A DNA stretch of 64,000 nucleotides, from assembly GCA_963920525.1 (NCBI GenBank), contig OY986435.1, positions 301,395,908 to 301,459,907 on the forward strand, written 5' to 3'. A program made the position numbers and the translations under genes. The notes under the pieces are model-generated. The model searched no databases and was not told the origin of the DNA. It was given only the letters and a program-made list of their open reading frames with translations. Every line of letters begins with the position of its first letter. Within the stretch, counting starts at the first letter, position 1. Positions 19,801 to 30,015 of this stretch are shown in pieces. Source of the DNA: Dichetophora obliterata. Taxonomy: Eukaryota > Arthropoda > Insecta > Diptera > Sciomyzidae.

Positions 19801-22075
19801 TTATATTCGAAGTCGATTTACCCATAACTATTCTGAAGGTGTCAACGAAATTAATTATTAAATAAACCGAAGATATAATTATATTTCTTTCTAAATTATG
19901 ACATAATATATGCGTCGCGAAATTGAACGCAATCAACTGACTGCAATAAAAGGTGTTAATTGATCAAAGAAAGTAGTGTCACCTGATTTAAAGTCTATGC
20001 CGATTTTTTAAAATAATTTCTTGACGCTCATTTATTATTTACAACGATATAAACCTATTTCTTTTGCAATGACTGTAATAATTCTGTTTATTATATTCAT
20101 GACAACTGAATATGATTTATTATTTTATACAAAAAAAAAAAAAAAAAAAAATAGAGCTCAACTCCTCATCAATCTTTGCAGCGATTATATTGGATTATTT
20201 ATAACGATTTTTTGAGCAATAATTCTAACATACATAGGTTAAGATAATGATCGATTGATTAAGAATTCTTTATCAGTTAATTTTGAGAACTATGATCGCT
20301 GAACAAGGTTTAAATATTATTTTGCTATCGATAATGAAAATTGAACTTGTTTGTTATGCAAAAAACAAAATTTTGGGGGCGAAAACAAAATTGCATGCAA
20401 AATAAGTTTGTCTGTATATAAAAACAAAAAATTTCCTGAAATAGCAACAAAATAATTTAAAAATTCTTAAATTAGTTTTGACACAGGAGGAGTTTACAGA
20501 CATATTATACATATTTTGATAGATTCACAATTGTGATTATACATTCTGGCAATATTTGTAATCAGTGACATTTAAAAATGAGCATGAAAACAAACACTCT
20601 TTTGTTTCAATTCTAATGACTCATTCTGTATTTCCGAATTGAATTATTAATAATCTTATCTATAATTCTATGATAAAGATATTTTAAGTTATTTCCTCAA
20701 TAATGTTTTACATTTAAAAATGAAATAATTGTTGGATTTTTTTAAATTTAATCTACAAATAATTGCTTCAATACTGTTTTTGAATACGTATGATAATATT
20801 TGTCACCTTTTTTTCGCTATTGTTTCTTGCACAAACGATCAACGAATTGAAAAACATACACATTTTTTTCAAAAATAGCATTTTGCAGCGATGTTAAACT
20901 TTGTACAAAATATTATGTTCAATTAACACGATTGAGCAAGAAGAAAGCAGAAGTTGCCTATCCCATTGTCCCCAAGAAGATTCGCTGCACAACGTCAATC
21001 CACATCAACCCGGCATAGCAAAAAACCACGTTCTTTTCGTTCGATGTGATAATTTAATTATCACATTTTTGAGTCCTCAAATCGATGTAGGGGGCTAAAT
21101 TGAGTGTATGTCGCAATAAATCTTGTTTAAAAACAAAAATATAGTCAAACTCATTATAGAGTTTGCACAACACAGTAGATTTTAGAGCTGTGACTGAGTC
21201 AAGCAAAATGATTCAGTATTTTACTAAGAGTAATAAATCAATAACATTTACAACGATATCTTTTTTGTTTTTGTATAGATTTGAGTGATCAAGAAATGCT
21301 CAAAAAACTTCATTATCAATATTGTTTTGGAGGTTACATCGAAATAACATCTAAAATTTAACTAGTAATTTATGAAGACAATAAAAATGTTAAGATCTTA
21401 TAAATATAATTTTGCCGTGTTGCGTCTTTTTGATTTGTAGACTTTAATTAATTGTTATAATTTTGAGAGCTTTTATGACAATCACGAAATTGAGACAGTT
21501 ACAATAGTGTGAAAAATGCTATGAAAGCAATAATGAAAATTTATCACTTAATAATTTGTTAATTTTATTTGTTTCTACGAATAATATTTCCATATATGCA
21601 AAAAAATTGAAGGAAGGAGAAGTAAAAGAAAAAGAAACAGAAGAGTATATATTTTTTTCCACAAATTGTATTTCATTTAATATTTGAATACTTTTTTGTG
21701 GTTTAAGCTTCGATACATTATATTAAATAATATTATAAAAATATATTTACTATTTCCAACTATACGTTTGTACAGCCTTACAATGTGAGAGTTTTGCCAA
21801 AAATTCAGAAATGAACAATGCCCAAATATTTTGAAAAGTTGAAAAATTGCCCAAAAATTATTTATTTATTTATTTATTTTATCGATAGTTTATATCGACA
21901 ATAATGTTTAACAGTCAATTTATTACTTCACAAATTACACTTAAACAATAATTATAATGGAATTATTATAGGAATATAAAATTAAGGATTTATACAATAC
22001 TCAATACAGTTTGGTTAAATGCCTCTCTATTTTGAGTGAAATCTATACGAGCACTTACACTCTTTTTATATGAAC
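19801..22075. other. 2.3 kb of AT-rich sequence without a recognised feature
   Basis: Homopolymer A run at about 20131-20151 and a TTTA microsatellite at about 21858-21882. The open frame at 20901-21098 (contains NPHQPGIAKNHVLFVRCDN) has no domain I recognise and no support beyond being open. No TIRs found by eye. Confidence 0.4.
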
Positions 22076-23215
22076 AATTGCCCAACTTTTTGGGTCTTTT
22101 TTTCATTATGAACAGAATGAACAATCACCCAACTGAATGAACAATCTGGCTGTGCGAATAATCGCCCATGTTACAATCGCCCAAATCCAAAAATGAACAA
22201 TCACCCAAAAACAGTTGGGCGTTTGTTCATAATGTACAATCGCCCAAAAAAGCGATAAACAATCGCCCAAAACTGCGAACTTTCGCCCAAATCGTGAAAT
22301 GAATAATCGCAAAAAAAATTTGGGCGTTCGTTCATAATGTACAATCTCCCAAAAATGCGATGAACTAAGCAATTATTTGACAAGGCGTTAGAGTCTTTTA
22401 GATCTGATTTATCTCATAAAGGCGCATGTGAGGAAGATAGGAATTTAGCATGCAGTGATGAGCTTGTAAGAGTTAAATTGCTAACTTCCAAAATATTTTT
22501 GGGCGATTGTTCATTCTTTAAAATTTGGGCGTTTGTTCATTATGAAAAACAAAACGAGCAATCGCCCAAGCCCGAAATGAACAATCACCCAAAAACTTTT
22601 GACGGTTTTTTGGGCGATCGTTTATTTTCGTACTTTTGGGCGATTATAACTTGGGCGATTATTCGCACAGCCGCATTAGTCTGTGCGAATATTCGCCCAA
22701 GCTGCAATCGCCCAAATTTTTTTGGGTGACTGTTAATTTTGGGCTTGGGCTATTGTAACTTGGGTGATTATTCGCACAGCCGTGTAAGTCTATGCGAATA
22801 TTCGCCCAAGTTGCAATCGTCCATTCATTCTGATTTATATATGAATGAATGAAGATAATTATGGACATTATAGCATTAAAATGATTTGCCCTTATATAGA
22901 ATTTAAAAACTACATTCCGTACAAGGATAAATGTTTTTGGGTGATTGTTCATTTTGGAATTGGGCGATTGCAACTTGGGCGAATATTCGCATAGATTTAC
23001 ACGGCTGTGCGAATAATCACCCAAGTTACAATAGCCCAAGCCCAAAATGAACAATCACCCAAAAAACTTTTTTGGGCGATTATTCATTCTTCCAAATTTG
23101 GGCGATTGTTCATAATAAAAAAATTAACAATCGCCCAAAAATTTTAACCGGTTTTTTGGGCGATTTTTCATTTCCGTACATTTGGGCGATTGTAACTCGG
23201 GCGATTATTCTTCAC
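22076..23215. repeat. GGGCGATT multi-palindrome field
   Basis: More than 25 occurrences of GGGYGATT or its complement AATCRCCC (and the near-forms GGGCGTTT, GGGCTATT) lie in about 1.1 kb, in alternating orientation. They are commonly joined to TTCATT / AATGAA. Within it recur hairpins of the form TTATTCGCACAG..CTGTGCGAATATTCG at 22653-22699 and 22763-22808, and in opposite orientation at about 22977-23027. The loop is CCGCATTAGT / CCGTGTAAGT. A fragment of the same family is at 42540-42655. Likely clustered or nested copies of a foldback element; no protein coded. Confidence 0.8.
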
Positions 23216-23393
23216 ACAGCCGAACAATCTCTCAAAAATTCAAAATTATAAAAGCAATTTTAATTGCATAAGTTTATTTATTAAATGAACAAAATTTTAA
23301 CCAAAAATAAAGTTTATACATAAAAATATTTTTAATGTTGCATGTTAAAACAAATGATATAAAACATCATTAAATCTGTAAATAAAAGCTTAA

Positions 23394-23655
23394 CAGCCCT
23401 ATTCTGGCAAATTAACAAATTGTTAACCAGTATTTTGAATATTGCTATGTGTTTTTTGTAATTTTTTATTTCAAAACAAAATTTGAAGCTCAAAAATAAG
23501 AAATTTTGATAAAAATTGTCAACTGCTTTTCAGTTATTGACAATTTCATTCAAAAAATTTATTTTTTATGCTTCACATTTTGTTTTGAAAACAACAAACA
23601 TATAGAAATATAAAAAATACTGGTTAACAATTGTTAATTTGCCAGAATAGGGCTG
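23394..23655. mobile_element. 262-bp hairpin MITE with TAA TSD (CAGCCCTATTCTGG family)
   Basis: TAA on both sides (23391-23393, 23656-23658). The element is nearly one complete palindrome: CAGCCCTATTCTGGCAAATT then AACAAATTGTTAACCAGTAT on the left is mirrored on the right. The centre pairs TTCAAAACAAAATTTGAAG with its inverse at about 23573. The same ends bound the element at 34933-36310. PIF/Harbinger-like by TSD. Confidence 0.85.
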
Positions 23656-23658
23656 TAA

Positions 23659-24059
23659 GTCTACTCAAAAAAGAACTAACCATATAGCACTATAAACACA
23701 CAAAATCTGGAATTTCTAGCATAAACTTAGTCAAAGTTATAACACAAAAACGAAAGATCCTTTTCAGATAACTTATATGAGCATTTCCACCAAAAGGTTT
23801 ACCGGGGCTGAAAAATTAAATGTTACTGAAAATTTTTTTAAAGTCGATCATGGAGAACAAAATGTTCAAATTTATATTGTGAGAGTACTGAGAGCTACTC
23901 TTGATTTGAATTTTATAAAAATTGCAAAAAAACATGATGAATGGCAGCAAAAGTTGAAAAATGGTGACAAAAGTTGGAATTTTATAAGTATTATATATAC
24001 GCGTATAGTACAAAGTTTAATTACATTTTTTTCAGTTTTCGATTATTACTGAATTATGC
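23659..24059. other. Unassigned; one open frame of unknown nature
   Basis: A plus-strand frame at 23777-24052 (90 codons, TKRFTGAEKLNVTENFFKVD and HDEWQQKLKNGDKSWNFI) follows a CTTTTCAG that could be a splice acceptor. Composition is Lys-rich and plausible for protein, but I recognise no domain and see no partner exon. Confidence 0.3.
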
Positions 24060-24160
24060 AAGACGAAAAAAACCCCAAATGAAATAAGAAAAAAAAAATG
24101 AAATAAGCCCCACTAAATGTCCAAACATTTTTGGGTGTTATTTCATACACCGAGAAAAAA
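24060..24160 (-). repeat. ATGAAATAAGCCCC palindrome repeat, copy 1
   Basis: Contains CCCAAATGAAATAAG, ATGAAATAAGCCCCAC, and the opposing TTTTGGGTGTTATTTCATAC. The flank ATACACCGAGAAAAAAC is found inverted at 36340-36362 (TTTTTTCTCGGTGTATGAAA), so this copy and the 36340-36560 copy are in opposite orientation. Confidence 0.6.
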
Positions 24161-24240
24161 CATTAGTGGAATCATGGAGTAAAGTCGTAACTTTAAATTT
24201 TCACTTAAATTTTATATAATAGTATAGATAATTTGTATGT
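24161..24240 (+). repeat. Dispersed repeat D3, short copy
   Basis: GGAGTAAAGTCGTAACTTTA and TTTTCACTTAAATTTTATAT AATAGTATAGATA correspond to 31480-31535 and 63470-63525. Confidence 0.55.
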
Positions 24241-24250
24241 GATACAGTTA

Positions 24251-24738
24251 GGCCTTTTCCACACTTGGTCAACGCAATTTCAACACAACTTCAACACAAC
24301 AGTGAAAAAGTTGAAAAGCAATGCAATTATAAACCGAATGCTTTCAGACTTCCTTCAAAAGTCATACAACATATAATAATTGTTATTATATAATAACTCA
24401 TGTTTTTCGACTTCTTGCACTAATTTAATATATAACACTTGCTCATTCATCTTGCAAACTATTTCTTCTTCTTTTAGATTCTATTAGGAACTAATTAATA
24501 AGCTTATTTACCTTGATTAATATAAAGCCTACTGCACTGCATATACTTGAATTCACAAAACAAACAAACTCATGCAACACATCGCCGATGAAAATTGCGG
24601 AAAGCCGCGTTGCGTTGAACAGGTTGAGAACGTGTCGAGAGCTTGTTGCGTGAAAGTTGCTTAATCTGAAGGTTCCGGTATAAATACACAGGCTAGCAAC
24701 TTGAGTTGGAGTTGCGTTGACCAAGTGTGGAAAAGGCC
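24251..24738. mobile_element. 488-bp MITE with TTA TSD (PIF/Harbinger-like)
   Basis: TTA on both sides (24248-24250, 24739-24741). Ends GGCCTTTTCCACACTTGGTC / GACCAAGTGTGGAAAAGGCC are perfect complements, followed by AACGCAA / TTGCGTT. The interior has repeated CAACACAAC / GTTGCGTTG words. No coding capacity. Confidence 0.85.
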
Positions 24739-25088
24739 TTAGTTTTGCGACATGCGACTTAGTGATGCCATATGGCATCATCGTCCGTATTGGGTTAAGA
24801 CCATAGTAAAATTAGAGAAGGTAGAAGCATTTCGGGGAGACAGACTGCCGAAACTGTCAAAACAAAGTTGACAGCTTATAGAAAATCTGAAACCGATGAG
24901 AGAGCGAAAATTGGCCGCATTGAGAAAAGTTAACTGTTGTCAACTGTTATGGTAGCGATACCGTAAAAAAGTTGATTAAATCATTTAATTTAATTGTTAT
25001 AATTATTTAATTATGTAAATAATTTAATTGTAAGGATTTCTCACTTAAATTCGCTGAATGCGGTCATTGATTTCCTTTTGGAGCCTAT

Positions 25089-25544
25089 CTACACTGGCCT
25101 CACTAAACCGACTCACCGAATGCCAAATCAAAGTGAGTCGCAAAATTTTTAATACTCTTGCCTCACTTCATTCACCTTCCCACTTCCTCATCTCTTCTGT
25201 AGACGTCAAAGTGAGTCGGTTGAGTGAGGCCATGGTATAATTATTTGACAAGGTAGCCGGGACAGTTTTTTGGCGATTGGTAGTTGTCAAAAACAGCTAA
25301 AGAAGTTGTAGTTTGCTGCTGTTGACTAGCTATGTGCTTATTTTTAACTTTTCTTTGATTCATTAAATTTGTTCGCGAAGTATTGGAATGTTTTTAGTTT
25401 GCTGCGATTGATTGTTGCTTATTTTTTCACATGTCTTTCATTAATTGATTAAACAGCTAATTTTGACAACTACCCATCGCCGCTCGTGAGAAAGTCTACG
25501 CTACTACCTTGTCAGTAATTGTGCCATGAGTGAGGCCAGTGTAG
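25089..25544. mobile_element. Middle element of the nest: GTGAGTCGG palindrome
   Basis: CTACACTGGCCTCACT, ACCGACTCACCGAATG and AAAGTGAGTCG on the left are mirrored by AAAGTGAGTCGGTTGAGTGA and GGCCAGTGTAG on the right. An 86-bp relative sits inside the putative intron of the hAT gene at 49644-49729. Split by the inner MITE. Confidence 0.7.
25236..25527. mobile_element. Inner CATGG-type MITE of the nest
   Basis: Starts CATGGTATAATTATTTGACA, ends (inverted) CATGGCACAATTACTGACAA, both running into GGTAG. A perfect 8-bp duplication of AGTGAGGC lies immediately outside both ends, inside the GTGAGTCGG element. Removing the MITE and one AGTGAGGC restores the middle element's palindrome. hAT-type by TSD. 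Confidence 0.85.
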
Positions 25545-25655
25545 ACCAGCACTTGTTCTCATTCGCAAAAAGCTGACTATGACAATTTTGGATATGAGAA
25601 AGAGCACGCAGTCTGAAATGCATCTACCTTCTCTAGTTCTGCCATGGGTACAGAC

Positions 25656-25995
25656 AATACATATAAAAGAATTAAAAAATGGTCTTTTTTTTCTTTTTGT
25701 TTTGTTTTGTTTGGGAGCGTCGCTCTGCAGTTATTTCACTTTTCACCTTGCTCGAAGCTTATCAGTTTTTTTTTTGTCGCGCTGTGCTAGCTGAGCACGA
25801 AGAGAAAGGAAAAAATAGAGAGCAACATGGATTATTGAATCTCTCGCAACCAGAGTTTGCCATAATGATGTTCAATACGTCTTTTAAACGTGTTTCGAAC
25901 CCAAGTGACGTTTGACGTATTTTGAGGCTAAAATGACGTATTTTGCACACGAAAACTTTTTTCTTACATAAAAACACTTAAAACACAACATTGTG
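25656..25995 (+). repeat. Dispersed repeat D3, 5' portion copy
   Basis: TTTTGTTTTGTTT, CTCTGCAGTTATTTCACTTT, CTTGCTCGAAGC, AGAGAGCAACATG and TTATTGAATCTCTC correspond in order to 63165-63285. AT-rich remainder. No protein recognised. Confidence 0.5.
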
Positions 25996-26544
25996 AAAAT
26001 ACCTTTAAAGTTGCACTCATATTTTCATGTTCGGCAAAACTGTTTGCACATATTGCCATTGCATATTTTTTTTTTTTGGGCTTTTCTTTTCTTTTTTCTT
26101 CAATACATTTTTTGGCATAAAAAAGTAAAATAGGTAAAAAATTAAAAACCTAATGCTTATATTAATCATTTAAATCGTTTATAAATTATCTGATAATTTG
26201 GCTTCTTAGCGTCTTGACTTTTTTGAAATGTCATAAAAATCTAAAAATATAATTTCTTTTTGGCTAAAGTAAACAATAAGTGACAATATTTTTGTATGAG
26301 TCTTAAAATGGTTTAGATGGTTTGGAATTTCCTTCAATTTTTAATACACTTTAAATACCTATTAGTTCGTAGGATGCACAATATTATAAGCTTTTTATGT
26401 ATTGAACTTTGCTGAACAAATGGACCGAGTAGGTCTTACAAAAAGTTTAGCTAAAACTCAGCATAAGTTGCAACGAAAAAATTAGATCATCATAGCGTAT
26501 GAATAATTTTAATTAAATTATCCATACTTCGAAAGACGCTATCC
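25996..26544. other. AT-rich stretch
   Basis: No gene, TIR or tandem repeat recognised. Confidence 0.45.
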
Positions 26545-26556
26545 AAAAACTCATCG

Positions 26557-26762
26557 GTGCCGGGACACATTAATAGATCTGACGGATTCTGCACAGATTC
26601 CAGTCAAGAAACGCTTTTGCCAATCATGGAAACTCATTTCCCAGGTTGTAAAGCACCGGAGCAAAACGGAGCTAACAGCAACCTGGAAATGACAATACCA
26701 GAACTCTTACAGGAACTTCCCAACATTATTACAAGGTCAACAGTAGAATGGTCGATTGAGTC
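26557..26762 (+). pseudogene. LINE ORF2, upstream piece before the LTR insertion
   Basis: Open frame with SDGFCTDSSQETLLPIMETH then FPGC, and ending RSTVEWSIES. The 'D..FC.d..e.L..LLetHFPG' block is the usual sequence a short way N-terminal of the RT domain in LOA-type elements. The frame continues directly into 27843 once the insertion is removed. Residues that follow in the open frame beyond 26762 (VRGFHSKAEV..) are LTR sequence, not LINE. Confidence 0.8.
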
Positions 26763-27838
26763 TGTAAGGGGGTTTCATTCAAAGGCTGAGGTTTGCTCAG
26801 CCGTTCCAGGATCAGACGAAAGACCCTCAAACTTTCGCCAATAAATAAGAAGACTTGAAGAATTTAATGCTCTTATTATAATTGCTGCTTTATTGTTTGT
26901 AATTTTTAGCAGTATACATAGTATATATATATATATTCTCTTAGTATTTAATTCAATGAGCAAGCCTTACTTATTACAATACACAATGTTACAAATAAAT
27001 GCAACGATACGTAATTGAATCTGCCGATGAAGTCCTCGTATGCTGGTTTGATGGTGTTCGGTGTACGGTCGGTATGACGACGACTTAGGCAAGACCCGAC
27101 TACGCTGCTTTATTTAGCATTTAATCTTGTGGTATATATATAACTTTATATGTGGCGTGAATCGCCTTACTATTACTCTAATGATAATAAAAAAGAAAGA
27201 AAAGAAAAGAAAATAAACTCTTAAGCATAAATGTATGTAGCGGATGTCCGACCGACCTGAGCCGACGTGAAAAGTCCGAGCTTAAAAGAAACTACTTCGG
27301 ATGTCCGACCGACCGAAGCCGACGTGAAAAGTCCGAGCTGAAAAGTACCTACTTCGGATGTCCGACCGACCGAAGCCGACGTGAAAAGTACGAGCTTAAA
27401 AGAACCTACTTCGGATGTCCGACCGACCGAAGCCGACGTGAAAAGTCCGAGCTTAAAAGAACCTACTTCGGATGTCCGACCGACCGAAGCCGACGTGAAA
27501 AGTCCGAGCCGAAAAGAACCTACTTCGGATGTCCTACCGACCGAAGCCGACGTGAAAAGTCCGAGCTGAAAAGAACCTACTTCGGATGTCCGACCGACCG
27601 AAGCCGACGTGAAAAGTCAGAGCTTAAAAGAACCTTCTTCGGATGTCCGACCGACCGAAGCCGACGTGAAAAGTCCGAGCTTAAAAGAACCTACTTCGGA
27701 TGTCCGACCGACCGAAGACGACGTGAAAAGTCCGAGCCGAAAAGAACCTACTTCGGATGTCCTACCGACCGAAGCCGTCGTGAAAAGTCCGAGCTTAAAA
27801 GAAATTACTTCGGATGTCCGACCGGGGTCCCCGTTACA
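26763..27838 (+). mobile_element. Putative 1,076-bp solo LTR inside the LINE
   Basis: Begins TGTAAGGGGG and ends CCCCGTTACA, i.e. TG..CA with short inverted ends, flanked by the 4-bp duplication AGTC (26759-26762 and 27839-27842). Excising it with one AGTC restores the LINE reading frame exactly. Features expected of an LTR are present: an (AT)n/TATATATA tract at 26922-26936 and AATAAA at 26839. No gag, pol or second LTR is near, so it is a solo LTR, probably of a Ty3/gypsy-type element (4-bp TSD). Unusually, its right half is a 57-bp minisatellite (27242-27826). Confidence 0.75.
27242..27826 (+). repeat. 57-bp minisatellite, 10.3 units, within the LTR
   Basis: Units begin at 27242, 27299, 27356, 27413, 27470, 27527, 27584, 27641, 27698, 27755 and 27812 with no length change. 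Consensus starts GGATGTCCGACCGACCGAAG and ends AAAAGAACCTACTTC. GC content is far above the surroundings. Because 57 is divisible by three, the array reads as a 19-residue repeat (SLKEPTSDVRPTEADVKSP) in one frame, but units 1, 2 and 6 contain a TGA in that frame. I therefore do not call a protein. Confidence 0.97.
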
Positions 27839-29240
27839 AGTCCTTCAAGCCCTACAAATCTGCAGGGCCTGATGGAATCCTGCCGGTCATGATGTAACAT
27901 GCCCTTCCCAGAATCATGCCCTGGCTTATAGCAATCTTTACCGGTTGTCTCAAGACAGGATATGTTCCAAAAGTTTGGAGAGAAGTGCGAGTTGTCTTCA
28001 TTCCCAAAGCTAGGAAATCGATGCACTGAGCGCCAAAGGATTACAGGCCTATTAGTCTCTCATCGTTCATGATGAAAACGCTAGAGAGAGAATAATAGAT
28101 CTTCATATAAGAGAATCCTTGAACGATACCAATCTTTGCAGTGTGCAACACGCCTATCTTAAAGGTAAATCAGTGGAAACGGTACTGCATGAGGTGGTTT
28201 CAATCATAGAAGGAACCCTTCATCACAAAGAATATACTTTAGCTACTTTTTGGACATCGAAGGTGCATTCAACAATGTGAATACAGATTCCATAAAGAAT
28301 GCTCTAGTTGACAAAGGAGTCAACAGTAAAATAAACCAGTGGATTTATAAAATGCTCAACAGCAGACGTATAAGCTCACAAATGGGAATGATCGCAGTGA
28401 GGAAAGAGGCCACAAGAGACCCATCGCAGGGAGGAGTCATATCACCCCTGCTGTGGCTGATTGTGGTTGACAAAATTCTTACTACATTCAAAACTGGTGG
28501 AACAAAAGTGGCAGCCTTTGCCGATGACGTAGCCATTCTAATATGCGGGAAATATCTGCAAACAGTTAGCGGTATTATAACTGGGGCATTGAATGAGCTA
28601 TCGTAGTGGGCAGAATCGAATGGACTAGGTATAAACCCAACAAAGACCGAACTCGTTCTGTTCACAAGCTGAAGGAAAATAGAAACTTTCACATTATCTA
28701 AACTGAAAGCAGTAACTCTGAAGCCTTCCACGGTATCTAAATACCTTGGAATTATCCTTGATAACAAGCTGAGCTGGAAACGCAACACAGAAGAAAGAAG
28801 GAAAAAGCGCTATGAGCTCTTTACGCAGGTAAGAGAGTCTTTGGCAGGAAATGGGGACTGCGACCGCACATAATCCACTGGATGTATACAGCAATTGTGA
28901 GACCTATTCTTACCTACGGCTCTCTTGTATGGTGGACGATAGCGCATAAAAAGAGCTACCTTAGCTCCCTAACAGAAGTTCAAAGGTTAGCATGCATAGG
29001 AATAGCTGGAGCCATGAGATCAACACCACAGGTGGGTCTGGAAATGCTGCTGAATCTTCTCCCCATAGAAGATGTTCTTAAGTGTTCGGCGACCAAAAGC
29101 GCGATTCGCCTCAACGAATCACAAGCATCTAATCTGAATCTCTTTGGAATCGAAAATAGCAACCGACTATATCATACTCAGTGTGAGATTCTGCACAGAA
29201 TACACCACATCCATCCACAACAGATAAGAATGGGAAGAAA
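27839..29240 (+). pseudogene. LINE reverse transcriptase domain
   Basis: Starts SFKPYKSAGPDGILPVMM, then PRIMPWLIAIFTGCLKTGYV with PKVWREVRVVFIPKARK, KDYRPISLSSFMMKTLER, LCSVQHAYLKGKSVETVLHE, and an open stretch at 28250-28606. That stretch includes the conserved Asp of DIEGAFNN and the catalytic pair in AAFADDVAILICG. Downstream at 28882-29280 is RPILTYGSLVWWTIAHKKSY and RLACIGIAGAMRSTPQVGLE, the typical post-RT 'V.RPvl.Yg..vWw' region. The RT copies element RNA at a nicked target. The catalytic residues are intact but at least three frame breaks and stops interrupt it. Confidence 0.9.
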
Positions 29241-29249
29241 CGGGCGTAG

Positions 29250-29665
29250 AATTCAATGGCAATCTCCAATCATATACTGATGGTTCCAAAATGGAAAACG
29301 GAACTAGATCAGGTGTTTATTGCGAAACACTACAAATCAAAGAGTCCTACAAACTCCTTGACAACTGTAGCGTTTTTCAGGCAGAAATATACGCTATTGA
29401 AAAAGTTGCATAGGCCATTCATAGAAAAAATCTTACCCCCACAAGGATAGTAATTTTTGTGGATAGCCAAGCGGCCATAAAAGCGCTGAATAATAAAACG
29501 ATGAAGGTTCGAACGGTACAAAACTGTAAACTGGCACTGAACAGTATCTGCAATACCCACAACGTCACTTTCTGCTGGGTTCCCGGACATAGCAATATCG
29601 AAGGGAACGACTCAGCGGATGAACTGGCTAGGCGTGGGGTAACCGCAAGTACAAACAGAGCTAAT
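29250..29665 (+). pseudogene. LINE type I RNase H domain
   Basis: The four acidic catalytic positions are all present: Asp in SYTDGSK (about 29279), Glu in FQAEIYAIEK, Asp in IFVDSQAAIKAL (about 29462) and Asp in GNDSADELARRG (about 29610). WVPGHSNIEGN is the characteristic segment before the last Asp. One in-frame TAG lies between AIEKVA and AIHRKN. The presence of a C-terminal RNase H narrows the LINE to the I/LOA/R1-like groups. Confidence 0.9.
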
Positions 29666-30015
29666 ACATGATATATGTGTACATTTCAATAGGCGTCCTC
29701 AAAAGGAGTATAGACCTTAAAGCCAGAGATGCTAACACTAATTGGGCCTCCAGAGGTGACTACAACATATCTCGAAGGCTCTGGCCGGAGCTAAATGAGA
29801 AGAAAACCGAAAGCCTTCTGCTTTTGGCCAAACGAGAAATCCGGATTCTAGTGGGGGTGCTAACAGGTCATTACCCCATTAGGGTAATGGCTAATAGAAT
29901 GAATATAGCAGCCCATAAACATTACATAACGACTTTTGTCAGAGCTGCAAGAATTCGGAAGAAACAGAAACAATAACTTACCTTCTATGCGAATGTCCAT
30001 GGGCCCCTGCAGAAG

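Larger units (their letters stand above)
24802..25646. mobile_element. Outer CATG-type hAT MITE of a three-deep nest
   Basis: Ends CATAGTAAAATTAGAGAAGG and, inverted, CATGGCAGAACTAGAGAAGG, both continuing TAGAAGC / TAGATGC. The flanks GGTTAAGA and GGTACAGA look like a decayed 8-bp TSD (6 of 8). Interior words (TATGGTAGCGATACCGT, TTCGCTGAATGCGGTC) also occur in the 42078-42402 element, so the two are relatives. Holds the elements at 25089-25544 and 25236-25527. Confidence 0.75.
26545..30015 (+). mobile_element. LOA/Lian-like LINE (RT plus RNase H), split by a solo LTR
   Basis: Two pieces of one non-LTR retrotransposon: 26545-26762 and 27839-30015, plus strand, truncated at both ends. Order: GFCTDSSQETLLPIMETHFP; WSIES joined to FKPYKSAGPDGI across the insertion; RT with KDYRPISLSSF, LATFLDIEGAFNN, QGGVISPLLW and an intact FADD catalytic box (about 28518); a thumb/connection part (RPILTYGSLVWW); RNase H (29250-29665); and a terminal CQSCKNSEETETITYLLCEC zinc-knuckle-like region ending near 30010. 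RNase H after RT, with this RT signature, points to the LOA (Lian/Bilbo) or I group. Several frameshifts and stops make it inactive. Confidence 0.85.

Noticed and set aside
22076..23215. A CRISPR-like array of regularly spaced repeats
   Set aside because: Repeats alternate orientation, spacing is irregular and the DNA is eukaryotic with an intron-containing gene; it is a palindromic repeat field.
23777..24052. A 91-residue host exon after CTTTTCAG
   Set aside because: The frame is open and of plausible composition, but no domain, no partner exon and no start context support it.
26557..26844. A 95-residue independent protein
   Set aside because: Its first two-thirds are LINE sequence and its end reads into the LTR insertion; it is an artefact of the junction.
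27381..27872. A secreted or structural repeat protein encoded by the 57-bp array
   Set aside because: Three units have in-frame TGA codons, there is no start with context, and the array lies inside what looks like an LTR.
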